Shown here piece after piece: positions 11,773-23,417 of a stretch of DNA of 64,000 nt (position 1 is its first letter; the number at the start of each line of letters is the position of its first letter). The notes under the pieces are model-generated. The model saw only the letters and a program-made list of their open reading frames with translations. It did no database searches and was not told where the DNA came from. The translations under genes were made by a program, and so were the position numbers. Location: assembly GCF_032854445.1 (NCBI RefSeq), contig NC_088300.1, positions 50,256,984-50,320,983 of the forward strand, read 5' to 3'. Source of the stretch: Liolophura sinensis (taxonomy: Eukaryota > Mollusca > Polyplacophora > Chitonida > Chitonidae).

Positions 11773-14700
11773 ATTGGTGTTTTACGCCGTACTCAAGAAT
11801 ATTTCACTCATACGACGGCGGTCAGCATTATGGTGGGTGGAAACCGGGCAGAGCCCGGGGGAAACCCACGACCATCCGCAGGTTGCTGACAGACCTTCTC
11901 ACGTACGGCCGCCAGCATGAGCTGGACTTGAACTCACAGCGACCGCATTGGTGAGAGACTCCTGGGTCATTACGCTGCGCTAGCGCTTTAACCGACTGAG
12001 CCACGGAGGCCCCGAATTATGGTGGGAGGAAACCAAGCAAAGCTGAGGGAAAACTCATGACCATCCACAGGCTGCCGACAGGCTCCTCATACATATGTAA
12101 GAGAAGAAAATTATAAAGGCATCACAAGCTGGATTTGAACTCAAAGCAAGCACATCTGACATTGTGCTGTGCTAGTACACTAACCACTAAAGGCCAAATA
12201 TTAGATTATTATAAATAATAGCAGGTCAAAGACTATAAACTTCAAAACACGTATCTTCTAAAATCAATAGAACTCTAACAATCAGATAATATGAGCAATT
12301 TAAGTTGGCCAAAATTTTACGTTCACAAGAACGCTACACAGAAAATACTCAGCACAGCACTCTATAATTCAGTTTGTGAAGGCCTTTTGATCAATGGCTC
12401 GTCACCAGTGCTTAACAGGAATATTTCTCTTGATCTGTCTTTAAACACACCTGTAATGCTTTGACCTTACAGATTCCTCAAGCTCATGTCACATCTTTGT
12501 ATGTACATACTTGACATAAAAACCCTCAGGTGTGTACACAATCAAGCCACAATATCCACTCCCGGCTTCCTGTTAAGCCAAGCTCACACAACTTGTACGT
12601 TCTCCTTGTACAACATGCTATTCAATATACATGCATATAATGTCTGATCTCAAGTTCACTCTCAACCAGCTCATTTCAGACATGTAGTACGATAAAACTC
12701 TGCATTCACAGGTACATGTATCAGACTGTGTCATTTGAAATTGTATTACATGCAGATACGACAACTTTCAGCTTCCCATTCTGCATCAATTTGTTACTTT
12801 ACAAGTTAAGAACATTCAGACTGATGCACCTTTCAACACTGTCCTGACCATTTAAAAATGCTTAAATAATAAATTTAGTCACATGTTGTGCTGTTGCTGT
12901 TTATGATGGATGTAAATTATCCTGATTAAAGATGAGTTTTATATAATAATGGATAAGAACACCTATAAGAATGAATGAGCGCTTGGGGTTTAACATAGTA
13001 CTTAACAATTTTTCAGTCATATGGCAACGAGGAGTGTACAGTATGTGTACAGTACAAATACTACCACCACTGAAGTATCAAGCAGAAGACATCAGACATG
13101 ACACCCCACCCAGTTACATTATACCGACACCTGGCCAACCAGTCCTGTTTCCTTGTGCTAACCTCTTAGTGCTAAGCACAAAGCGAGGCAGCAACAAGTA
13201 CCATTTTTAAAGTCTTTGGTGAGGCCTGAACTGCGTTTGATCCTTGGGTCTCCCGATTTCAACATGTACAAGAGGCAAATGAATACATACAGTACTTTGG
13301 ACAAATTTAAGACAAGATAGCCTTACATACACTTTTGAAAACATACATATATCACTGATTTTCAGATGTAATCCGTGTATTAAATACTGCAACATACAAA
13401 GCCACATCAAGATAAATGTCAATTCGCCTTGTTGACACAGGGCTATGCAAATTTTTAGCTGGCCGTACAGTTTAGCCAAGACAAAGCTTGTAAGAACTGG
13501 AGAGTAGGGGTGGGGAGTCAGGCTATTTTCTGAATCAATCTCCTTGGCACAGTGCATTAAAGATATATCTGCATAATGTTATTCCATGAGGACAAACTTA
13601 AATAAAGGATTGGGAATCAATGTGGCACTGCTAACATAGAGGTCACACACACAAAGACTGCTGGAAAACCCTTCCCTTCTGCACAGCTCAGATACAATCA
13701 ATACCCAGCATGTGCACGCTTGGAACAAAGACGTCTGTCATCCAACACTTTTCATCTGTATGGACATTGGAAAGCTTTGTCTGATGAACATCCACAATAG
13801 ATGGGCCTGGTACACTGTGCAAACAAGTAACATGTACCTGTATATACCCATATATATATGTGTGTATGTGTTATTGTTTAGAAGCTAAATGTAGTACAAC
13901 TCAGAAAGCCTCATGAACTTATGTGCACAAGGAGGTATTCATATAAACACACACTGCAAAAGCTTTAAAGAGCTCCTACACTGTGAATGCATGTTTATAT
14001 ACTACTACTATTAATTATATAACCTAAATGCAAGAAAAAGTTGTCTTCTGTTACATGTACAAATGTACATGCACAAATCAAGAGACAAAATCAAGATAAA
14101 GCATATGTACCCTAATTCTTCAACCTTTTAAACCGCCTCTGCAACCAATACCAATCTGAAACATTCTGAGAGAACTATGGGGTGATGAGAAATAATTTGC
14201 ACAATTTTGTGAAGCTTGCATCATTAATAACACAAACAAATCATTATTAGCGTCATTTTCTTAACAATTATATACATACATTCCAATGAAAAAGTGCTTT
14301 AGTGGTTGAAAAGGTTGAGAATTTCCAGTATGTGTAATTCAGAGAATGCATGTCCCATATTAAATATGTAAAACTTATGAACAGATTTGGGTCGTTTTCA
14401 AAATGAACCTGCACATAAAATTTCCTAAAAGACACTGTAGGAAGCAAATACGTACAGTCTGCTTGATGTTAATATGTATGCACTTATACAACAGTACTTC
14501 ATGTAGCTGGTGTTTTCAGTCGGGTGTTAAATTTCAGTGCGACAGTGAGACAATATGTCAGCAATGAGACCACAGGGCGACAGTGAGACAATATGTCAGC
14601 AATGAGACCACAGGGCGACAGTGAGACAATATGTCAGCAATGAGACCACAGGGCGACAGTGAGACAATATGTCAGCAATGAGACACAATGATACAATTAA

Positions 14701-17700
14701 GAGACTGGCCTGGTGCGATATGACCTTGACAGTGCTTATAATATGAAACATAAAGCACACCAACAAATTCATGTAAAACCACATGGAAAAATTTACAAGT
14801 GCAAAGCAAACATAAACAACTAGTATAACCAGAAACTACTCTAATGATATAATATATCAACACTGTCATCCATCTGCATCAACAAAGCTGAACCACCCGG
14901 CTATTTTATATATATTGTGTTCAATTTGGTCTGCTCTATTTGATTTACATGTACATTTATGGCTCACAAGCCAGGAATACAGTGGGGAAAAAATACAGTA
15001 CTAGTGTAAAAGCCCTAGGTGTGAGATGTTCAAGGTACATGTACATAGAGTCTTCAAGGGTCATCTTTAAATAAGGACTACAGCATGCTATAGATGTGCA
15101 TGGAAACCTGCCTGATCAGTTTTATCATCGCCAAGCAGATGTATTGATTTTGTACCAGAATCCAATGTACATCTACTATCTACCCAGTTTTTTCTTGTGT
15201 ATAATGTGTATTATATATGCCAATAACATTTTTATAAACAGCATATAATAACTTGTACTCTATGCTTGTCTACACATAGTGCAATATACAGTATACATGT
15301 AGGCTGCTAATAGGCCAATACATGGCCTACAAAGGCATGTCCTAAAGTCATCATACAGTTACATGTTGTCAGGAGCTCACAATTTAATACACTAACATAA
15401 AAGTCATGCACAAGAATCATGCAGCCAAGAAGTTCATTGTCCCACAGTATTCATCATTACCAGAATGTCACGCCTGGTGTCTTACTATGATACTTTTGTC
15501 GCGACAGCACTTTGGTGGCATTGACTTGTGCTGCCACAGTATGGTGAGGTGTCATGCCTGGTGTCTTGCTATGATACTTCAGTGGCAACAGCACTTTGGT
15601 AGCATTGACTCGCCCTGTCACAGTTTAGTGGGGTGTCATGCCTGGTGTCTTATTAACTATGATACTTCAGTGGCAACAGCACTTTGGTGGCATTGACTTG
15701 CGCTGCCACAGTTTGGTGGGGTGTCATACCTGGTGTCTTGCTATGATACTTCAGTGGCAACAGCACTTTGGTGGAATTGACTCGCCCTGCCACAGTTTGG
15801 TGGAGTGTCATGCCTGGTGTCTCACTATGATACTCCAGTGGTGACAGCTCTGGTGGGACTGACTCGCCCTGCCACAGTTTGGTGGGGTGTCATGCCTGGT
15901 GTCTTACCATGATCAACGGAGGCAGCACTTTGGTGGCATTGACTTGCGCTGCCAAAGTGGGGTGTAATGCCAGTGTCTTATTATAATACTTCAGTGGTGA
16001 CAGCACTTTGGTAGCACTGACTTGCCCTGCCACAGTTCGGTGGGATGTCATGCCTAGTGCATGTAGTATATGTACACACACATAATGACTCCATACAGTC
16101 GTATCACTGAAAAATTGTTACGTATGACATAAAACTCCAAGCATACCTACATGTACACACATACATGTGTATTCATCAGTACAATCTTAAGAGATTGCCC
16201 TTGGAATATGATCACGTGGAATATGACAGACAGAACATAAACTGTCTAGCCTACATTTACATGTAAATTAGCACATACACATGTATTCACCATTTTCTTG
16301 TGTATACAAACACATGTAGTAAACTAGGCTTCTTCTAAGGTTATGAATTGTTAGTATTAATTATCATTTCAACCTGTACGACTACTTTATGAATAATACT
16401 AACAGGCCCATACACGATGTACATATATATACACATTACACATGCAGATCTATACAAATGCCTGAATCTAATATAAAGCCAACAATTCTTTAATTAATAC
16501 ATGTAGTTCACTTAGTCTATACTATGTGATTTAAAAACTCTACCCTCACTGGTTTTAATGTAGCTAGGTTAAAGTACATTTTTGTATACACATGTAAAAA
16601 GTTGACTGACCTCAACCTACATGTAGGCTGTGAACTTCACCTGCTGCGAATTCACATCACACACCAAGGAGTCAAAATGTCACCACTAATCTTCACATGC
16701 ACCTTACCAATTATTATTGAGATTTTTATCCTATTATTGAAATTCTTATTGACAGAACGACCTACTGAAGACCACTAGTGCCTGAATTGAAAGGACACCT
16801 CAGTTCAAATTAGCGCTAAGAAAAACTACCTACATGTACTTAACAGTTTCCTTGTCATAATAATCTTTTTAGGATAGACAATAATTATACATGTAGCTGT
16901 ACAGTACACATTTATGAATTACCAATATAGTTAAAGGAATTATTTTGAAATGACAACATTGATGTTTGATAAAAAGCTCATAAATATATCAAAACGTCAG
17001 TACGTTTACATAGTGTATGTATACATATATATATATATATATACATGATGCTCATGGCCATGTCTAAATGTACAGGTATGCACATGATACCACAGACCTG
17101 TTATTTACATATGTATCTATTTTGCAATAGTGTACATGACTATGCCATACATGTACATGTTAAAGGGAAACAGACTGCCTGCAGACTGTACAATGTTCCT
17201 GTACCATCCATTTATTGCCCATAACAGTGTACAGCTACTGTATGGCTGAAATAATGCACCTGACATGAAGTTATCGATAAGTCACACACTGACAGCCAGG
17301 CTTTGACACACTTTACCATGTCCGCATGCATACTTAGCCACAGGTAGCACAAGTAACACTGTATGGTGTATACTCAATCAAACAAATTGCTGCATTTTGA
17401 CACTAGCTATAGGTACAAGTACATGCACATATACTATCAGAACATTGCAAAACAGAATTTAAGCTTTCATCAATATTGCCAGGCAAAGGATTGATTGATT
17501 GATTGATTGAATTATTGTTGGTTATTATACTCAAGAAATTCAAACTGTCACTTAAGTACAGTGTATACATGCATTAATGGCGGTCAGGTATAATGGTGGA
17601 GTGCCACGGGTAAACCATCAAAATTTGCCAAGTCGCATGTTTTCTTATGAGTGATGTATGGTACAAACAGTGAGAGAAGGGAAATCTAACACTTTTCCAG

Positions 17701-20700
17701 TCAAAGGCATGGGCTGAACACCAAGGGATTGAACTGAAGCAATTAAAGTACTGATTGACTCAATGCTGTTATCTCCTGACTGAATGCTGTCATCTCCTGA
17801 CTGAATGCTGTTATCTCCTGACTGAATGCCGTTACCTCCTGTATGAATTGTATCTAAAACCAACAAGACAATTTCTGTCCTGTCTAGCATGAAATCCTGT
17901 ACCTGATTTACCTCAAATATTTTGGGTCTTATATGGCTAAGGCCAAGCTGGGTTGATATGCAGTTGTGAAGATTCCTAAGTTCAGCAATAAAAACCAAGC
18001 TAATAATCAGATATTGCACAGTAGTTGAATACCATAAATATTGTCCAAAGTGTGAGGTGACAATGACACCATGCATCTCGCTGTTATTATTTCCAACTTT
18101 TCCCATGAAAACAATATTTATGGTATTCCACCTTCATTGTGCTATATCCTATTTTTAGTATTATATGTTAATATGTAATATTGTGATTTTAAGTATTTGA
18201 ACAAGTTAATCAACGTTTTTCAGCTGTAGCCCTATATACAGATTTGTATACAGCATGATTTATTGTACATGTTGCACGATGTTGTGTCTAAGACTTCTCA
18301 AGCTTGAACTGTTAATTAAGAATGAAAGTTTGGTATTTTTGTGGTGACACATTTTGCTTGATTCTCACAGATTCACTCGCCTTACAGTGCCACTGAAGAC
18401 ATCTTTGTGCAGTTCTTTCATAGCACAAAAACTGAAACGTTGGCATCGAAAGTGTGATTTTAAGGCCTTCATATATGCTTCTGAAAGCTCATGCATTTTT
18501 ACATACCAAACTTTACATGAAACACAGTAGGTTAATTTGAGTCAAACACAATGGTTACAAATGTTCAATCTTTTTGTGAAGTCATTTGCTTTAACAGTGA
18601 ATGGATTGGAAAGTAACGTTTACCACACGTCTTATATGGTCGATCCATACACTGTTGCATGACATACAAGTAGGAATGTAAAATTTAACTATCCACTAAA
18701 CTCAGACTGGAATGTCACAATATACATGTATGTCTCTCTTTCCACGTTATCTTAATATGACATCGAACTACATGAAATATTACTTCCATTAGTCAGGAAA
18801 GCCTGACATTTCACCTTTATACTATTTATTTTCAAAAAGTAATTACTTAAAATAAATGATACCAATCCAAACCACAAGTGTACAATATACTGTACATGAA
18901 CTTGCTGAACTACATCTATATGGTATCTACATGTACACTGTCATCTAATATACATGTACATACTGTAATTCTGCACAGTACTGTAATCATGTAATGCTTG
19001 ATCATATAGCTTTTATACACAGTTTGACCATGGTAACTACAATAAGGGCACAATGCCACACAGTACGCATGCACATATCAGAACGATCAATGCACCTCTC
19101 TGTGATCAGCTGTTACCTGGAGAAATGACCAAGCCATCTGAACAAATGACCAGTCACCTGCAGGAAAGATCAGTCAACTAGAAAAAAGATCGCTCAGCAA
19201 GACAAACACATTCAATTGACTGGTTACTGGTGTGCATGATGTGTATGTCTACCCCTTGTATAATTTATGTGGGAACGCTATACTGCAACTGACAGAACAA
19301 TTGGTTTGTTCACCACAACAGGCCATTGTGAACAAGTACAAAGGTACATGTACAAAGTCTGGCATATACATGTACATGTACGTACACAATCAGTGACAAT
19401 TACCATTTAATCTGTATGCACCCCAGTTGTGGAACACAGCAAATATAGTGCAGCAGCAGTACTGGGCACCTGAACATTACTGAACAGTAATGGGCTCAAA
19501 ACCATATTACAACACAAAATACATACCTCTGCCATTTTGTGAAGATCCAAGGTAGGTCTGTCGTAATCCCTCCTGCGCTTGAGCCCACACTTTCTGTCAT
19601 GGAGCACACACGGTTGTGAGCGGCAGCGCGGGATGCGGTGGTGACATGGCGAGGATGGGGTGGAGTGTATGCAGCTCAGCACAGACGCCAGGGTTGTGCT
19701 GCCAGAGATTCTGTCCTCCAAAGAAACACTGCGTTTCTTGAATGAGTCTGATTTGTAGCTACGCGAAGGGCTACAGTCCAGCCAAGGAGCGCCGATGGGG
19801 CTGAAGGAGCCATCACAATAGCCACTAGAGGCGGAGGCAGGGCGGGGGATGGGAGACTCAGGAGGCGTGGCCAGGTCACATGGGGTGATGTAACCCATGT
19901 CTTGAGGGGTGGCACGCCCCAAGTTATTACTGTTTATGTTGGCCCTCAAGTCCCGTCCGAGGTTTGGTGAATATGGCTTGGTTTTGTGCTGTTTTGGGTG
20001 GAGGACCACTGGACACACCGCAATGGGCTTCCAGAGCTTAGATCCCTGGGGCCTCCAAATGCCACCCGTAGCAGTGTCTGCTGGGATGGACAGAGAGCGG
20101 CAGTGTTTCTTCTTGGGTGGGGTAGCTGAGGAACTCTGGGCTGAGCACGTGGCACAGGTCTGCACCGGTCTTCTATGATAACACAGTATGGGCTGCCCCA
20201 AGGAGCCATACCCTGACCCTGGACCTTTGCCCTCTGAACCCCCATGGTACCTGTTCACACAGCGCTTCTTCCCATCATGTGAAGAGAACCACAGCTTCTT
20301 ACTTGAATCTATAGAAACAGAAAAATTCAAAGACTGGATTTTAACACAAAAGTTAGCACCACACAAAATAAAGACAGTTACATATAGCCACTATAAATTT
20401 CCCTGTGCAACAAAGGATTAACTATCAAAGTTACGTCAGATGAAGCATGTAGTAAATTTCCAGAATGATTTCAACTGACAAAGCTCTTAATGCAATGCTG
20501 ACATTCACCCAAAGTGCTAATATCAATATCTTTATATAAACTTTTGTTTGGCTTTATAGATTCATTGATTTGGATGCACTAGCAGACACTGTACAATTAG
20601 CTGCAACAAATGCATTCTAAGCAAACAGCAGTAAATTAAAAGATTGTATAAATTTATGTACTTTATTTATTTCATTAATTCTCAAGATAAATGAGTTGTA

Positions 20701-23417
20701 AATTCACGTAAATTTGTAACACTAAGCAGCTTCAAACACAAGAGGGCATATACATACATGCATGTACATGGGAGCAAATTTTAGCAAGGCGATCAAGAAA
20801 CATCTAAAACATCAGCCCCAAAGTGTACACTGTGTACATGATGTAGATACAGTACATGTTTTCTCAGGCAATATTACCCCTGAGGTGTCAGCTTAACACC
20901 AAAACAACCCCATCCAACGAGATACCATACAACAACCATGGTCAAGCAAACAAACTTGTGCACTTTTGAACAAATGACGTACATGCATGTATGGTGACCA
21001 TTCCAAACTAGCTACAAGTAAATATGCATTGCATTACTGTACATACAGCCCACTTGTGCATGTGTGTATAATGCATATATGTACTCTGTGAGTAAATATT
21101 ACCAGTATACTTGCCTGGGCTCTTTGCAGCTGTCTTTGTCCCGGTGAAATTTATTCCCTGTGCAGTTATCTGAGGTAGAAAGATGAAACCTTAATGATTA
21201 CATAAATTTATAATGTGCACATATACACACATACACATACATTCTACACGTACATAACATGTACATTTTCTAAAGCATGATATTGGTGCAGTTTGCCTCA
21301 AGACTGAGGAAGTTTGACAAATGTTTTTATAATAATACATACAATAGAGTATCTCGTCATTCATTGTCACTGATTATTATTTTATGGTACACCAATATAT
21401 TTTGTACACATATGTACATGTATAAGCAAGTACATGTAAGCCTGAAAATAAATTCAGACTTTAACAGCCAGTACCGAGACAGTATTACGCAGAGATTTAT
21501 ATCCAAATAAATACAGCAGTGGTATGCTACTGTTTTCTTCATTATAAACCCCACCATTTTATTTTATGCATGTACATGTGCTTCTAAAAGTTTCCTCTTT
21601 TCCATCCACAGACAAAAAGGTTCAAAATTTGCTTATTCTAACATGTACGCATTTGTTATCATGTTCTAACAGAGAGTCTTGTGACTTGACGTATATACTT
21701 AACATATATACATGAACATTTCCTTCTCTGGCGACAAGACATACAAGCATATGTGTACAGTATGTTCATGGTGTGGCACACCAAATGTAAATGTGCTACT
21801 GCATGTAAAAGCATTATTGCAAATCGTCTTGTATGTGACCTGAAAGATCAGCTTTGCACAAAAAAAATATATATATATACCTACATGGACAGTAATACAC
21901 CAAACAGGTACTCTAGGGAGCCTATATGTATCTGCATAAATGTACATGTACCATTCTCTATCAAAATAGCAAACATTTTCCAATATTTTCCTGTTTTCCA
22001 ATATGGAAACAGTGTTTTCGAAACTACCTGTAACCTATTTCTTCTAATTTTTGGGACATATGGTCTTCTCATGTTAGCCAATATATATGGAATTGTGGCA
22101 GGTATTTTGAGCTCCATTTTTCTCACATGGATAGACCATCTAATGAACAACTTACTCATCTCTTGTAATAGTAATATTCTGCTTTCAACATTACTACTAT
22201 CTGTCCCTTTTTTTAGAAGAATGAGGGAAATGCATGTAATGTAAATGCAGATAACATATCATGCTATTTACGTAAATGTATACTTAAAGCAGCATGTGCA
22301 TATTATCTGAGAGTTTTCCTTCTATACATATATATATATATATATGTACAGCAAACAACCAACACTCACTCATGATAATCATGTACGTGTAAAAATTCAC
22401 AATGATTAAGTATCGATTGGAATATAAATATATAGAAACTACATATGTAGGTATTATGCACATAATACACATGTAGACAGTATACATACTGTACATGTAC
22501 AAATTCACCAAGTACTGGCTTAACCCAAACACAATGTCTAACCACAACCACAGTTTATATAATGACTGATGCAGGTGAATCCCAGAACAATATACGTTCC
22601 TGGCAGAGACCAATAGCGGGAGATAAATAATAAAAGCAATTACACTCGATGAACTGCAGACTATGTTGCGGCACTCGATCTGCATCTATCCAGTTGGTAT
22701 ACCGACACTGTTTGAGTGCACCATGTACATGCATAATTAGTACAGCTAATGCATAGTGTAACACACTGTACATGTATCTAAGTACATTCACTAATTAAAA
22801 CTGGAACGCCATGCCTAAAACACCAGAAAAGGCACCCAACCTATATGTAATATGTGTAAACTTTTAACTTGAACACAGGCACTATACATGTACATAAGTT
22901 AATGTGTGTAGAGCAGACTTACGCCATGTTCAGTTGGCTTTAAAGTGTTTCTTATTCATCATCTTGTGTTCAGAAGGTTGTTTTTCCATTGCAAAATTTC
23001 TTCATACAGACAATTTGGAGATAAACATGAGTGCATGCATTGACACAAATTCTACAAAACTGATACCAATTGTTATCTGTGTTATTTTTCGCTCTGAACG
23101 ATTTCATTTTCTTTTTATACTTTACTATGTGTAATCTGTGTGTACTGTACTGTACCGTACTGTACATGCTGAATTACAAAATATCCATTTAGAAAATGTC
23201 AGTAAAACACAATAATGTGTGGTAAATCTGTCGTAAATTTTGCCACACAGCAACATATAGGTTTGTACAAGTGCTGGAGAGAAAGAAACACAAGATCAGT
23301 TGAGGATGATGTTTGGCCTTTATAGATACGTACCAGTTCAATGTTGGACCTGGTGGTCTTGGCATGGATATCATCTAGTCGTTGATTCTGAAGTCTCTCT
23401 GTAAGCATAGCCAGCAT
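9490..23417 (-). CDS. FAM53: FAM53-family protein (simplet-like), complete five-coding-exon gene
   Basis: Coding exons in transcript order are 23417-23334, 21169-21115, 20308-19527, 11611-11546 and 9810-9490 (stop TAG at 9490-9492). The phases 0, 1, 0, 0 join without a stop into 435 residues, close to the roughly 390-420 residues of vertebrate FAM53A/B/C. Family hallmarks are visible: an N-terminal LTERLQNQRLDD block (residues 5-16), the basic KKKHCRSLSIP motif (112-122), WRPQGSKLWKPI (131-142), CRSQPCVL (275-282), a GLKRRR nuclear-localisation-like stretch (288-293), the LDLHKM block (300-305), and an acidic tail ending DLDVEEIESH. FAM53 proteins are small, largely disordered nuclear regulators; fish simplet/Fam53B is reported to promote beta-catenin nuclear entry in Wnt signalling. 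Many SP/TP sites suggest phosphorylation. Intron 2 uses a GC donor. Which vertebrate paralogue is closest is not resolved, and 5' non-coding exons are likely but unproven. Confidence 0.9.
10700..10785 (-). mobile_element. Old SINE, tail half (split by a DNA transposon)
   Basis: tttatttatttatac...attggtgttttacaccatactcaagaatatttc and accatcatta form the tail side of a SINE. The rest continues at 11333 after a 547-bp insertion. Confidence 0.8.
10786..11332. mobile_element. PIF/Harbinger-like non-autonomous DNA transposon inserted in a SINE
   Basis: A 547-bp element with imperfect inverted ends: left AGCTACGCTCACACAATAG..., right reverse complement AGCTACATTCACACTATG..., with further matches around aaaattggttcaga / aaaatcggttcgga. 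It is flanked by the 3-bp duplication TTA (10783-10785, 11333-11335). Removing it and one TTA restores the SINE core catca-TTA-tggtgggagg. The TTA/TAA target and an internal MADF-like open frame fit the PIF/Harbinger group. Confidence 0.75.
11016..11156 (-). pseudogene. MADF-like ORF fragment of a Harbinger-type element
   Basis: A 46-codon open frame inside the element reads MASKELTTEVEKNKLLYDLY followed by EKGDVWKKIAQHV. The spacing of LLYDLY and W-x-x-I-A resembles the MADF/Myb-like DNA-binding protein that accompanies the transposase in many PIF/Harbinger elements. Short and probably a relic. The similarity is judged by eye. Confidence 0.4.
11333..11399 (-). mobile_element. Old SINE, head-side half after the insertion
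   Basis: ttatggtgggaggatacaggcagagcctgggg then cccacgaccatctacaggttgc continues the SINE interrupted at 10785. Confidence 0.8.
11546..11611 (-). CDS. FAM53: FAM53 coding exon 4 (66 nt)
   Basis: Acceptor gtgttttag then 22 codons (residues 308-329, TAYPPEPAHHL...TRFTDYK) and donor gtgagt (11545-11540). Phase 0 on both sides, so it could be skipped without a frameshift. It lies just beside the nested SINE block at 11.68-12.2 kb. Confidence 0.75.
11682..12197 (-). mobile_element. Older SINE carrying a nested younger SINE
   Basis: Left part (attttggattggtcttttatgcc...aattatggtggga, 11682-11740) and right part (gaattatggtgggaggaaac... to ctaaccactaaagg, 12014-12197) together form one diverged SINE. 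A second SINE is inserted at the shared 14-bp duplicated site. Confidence 0.8.
11741..12013 (-). mobile_element. Full-length tRNA-derived SINE (reference copy)
   Basis: The best-preserved copy. On the minus strand it starts GGGGCCTCCGTGGCTCAGTC (A box TGGCTCAGTCGG at 12003-11992), has B box GAGTTCAAGTCC at 11935-11924, then the core with ccgcaggttgctgac, cccgggctctgcccggtttc and gaatattcttgagtacggcg, and ends in an A tract seen as about 30 T on the plus strand. It is flanked by a perfect 14-bp duplication gaattatggtggga (11727-11740, 12014-12027), the signature of LINE-driven retroposition. Confidence 0.93.
14539..14684. repeat. 38-bp minisatellite, about 3.9 copies
   Basis: Near-perfect units beginning gcgacagtgagacaatatgt and ending accacagg. 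Lies in FAM53 intron 3. Confidence 0.92.
15466..16060. repeat. 84-bp minisatellite, about seven copies
   Basis: Units begin tgtcatgcctggtgtcttgc and run through cagtggcaacagcactttgg and gccacagtttggtgggg. Later copies carry small deletions. The 84-bp length is a multiple of three, so spurious open frames pass through it. Confidence 0.9.
17491..17640 (-). mobile_element. Diverged SINE-like fragment
   Basis: gattgattgattga tail-like run, then ttattatactcaagaaattc and atggcggtcaggtataatgg with ggtaaaccatc, echoing the SINE core order. Weak. Confidence 0.4.
17645..18106 (-). CDS. Unrecognised 153-codon open frame with heptapeptide repeat
   Basis: Opens at an ATG and runs 153 codons inside FAM53 intron 3, on the same strand. 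Residues about 90-117 contain a seven-residue repeat of the type GDNSIQS, produced by a 21-bp tandem repeat. The part before it (FEVNQVQDFMLDRTEIVLLVLDTI) looks like ordinary globular sequence but I recognise no family. It could be a retroposed gene remnant, an unannotated exon or chance. Confidence 0.2.
   Translation of the reverse strand: MGKVGNNNSEMHGVIVTSHFGQYLWYSTTVQYLIISLVFIAELRNLHNCISTQLGLSHIRPKIFEVNQVQDFMLDRTEIVLLVLDTIHTGGNGIQSGDNSIQSGDDSIQSGDNSIESISTLIASVQSLGVQPMPLTGKVLDFPSLTVCTIHHS
17758..17838. repeat. 21-bp tandem repeat, about four copies
   Basis: ctgactgaatgctgttatct-c repeated with single-base changes. Confidence 0.85.
19527..20308 (-). CDS. FAM53: FAM53 coding exon 3 (main conserved exon)
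   Basis: A 782-nt exon after acceptor tttctatag, ending at donor gtatgt (19526-19521). It completes the split Asp47 and encodes residues 48-307. It holds most family motifs: KKKHCRSLSIP, WRPQGSKLWKPI, a Ser/Pro-rich middle with TPPESPIP, KRSVSLEDRISG, SRSQP-like CRSQPCVL, and GLKRRR followed by LDLHKM. It is locally GC-rich compared with the surrounding introns, as expected for a coding exon. Confidence 0.92.
21115..21169 (-). CDS. FAM53: FAM53 coding exon 2 (55 nt, GC donor)
   Basis: A 55-nt microexon after acceptor ctacctcag, encoding ITAQGINFTGTKTAAKSP plus the first base of a split Asp codon. The downstream donor reads CAG|gcaagt, a strong GC-AG type site. Using the nearby GT four bases on (gtatac) would bring a stop soon after the next junction, so the GC donor is favoured by frame. 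Confidence 0.75.
23334..23417 (-). CDS. FAM53: FAM53 coding exon 1 (residues 1-28)
   Basis: Starts at ATG (23417-23415) and encodes MLAMLTERLQNQRLDD followed by a short linker. It closely resembles the N-terminal M-x-x-L-I-T-E-K-L-Q-N-Q-S-L-D-D block of FAM53 proteins. It ends in phase 0 at donor gtacgt (23333-23328). A second in-frame ATG three codons later could also serve as start. A pyrimidine-rich tract followed by ACAG lies about 50 bp upstream, so a 5' UTR splice acceptor is possible. Confidence 0.88.

Larger units (their letters stand above)
11612..19526 (-). other. FAM53 intron 3 (7.9 kb)
   Basis: Non-coding and AT-rich. It contains the nested SINE pair, three minisatellites (38-bp, 84-bp, 21-bp) and a small open frame of unknown status at 17645-18106. 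No additional exon was recognised. Confidence 0.65.

Noticed and set aside
11924-12003. A and B boxes suggesting a functional tRNA gene
   Set aside because: They belong to the tRNA-like head of a SINE; the acceptor stem and T arm do not form a full cloverleaf and the sequence continues into the SINE core.
15406-16081. Repetitive frames with CHAWCL-type units, briefly considered as a Cys-rich repeat protein
   Set aside because: They follow the 84-bp minisatellite, shift frame with its indels and lack splice or start context.
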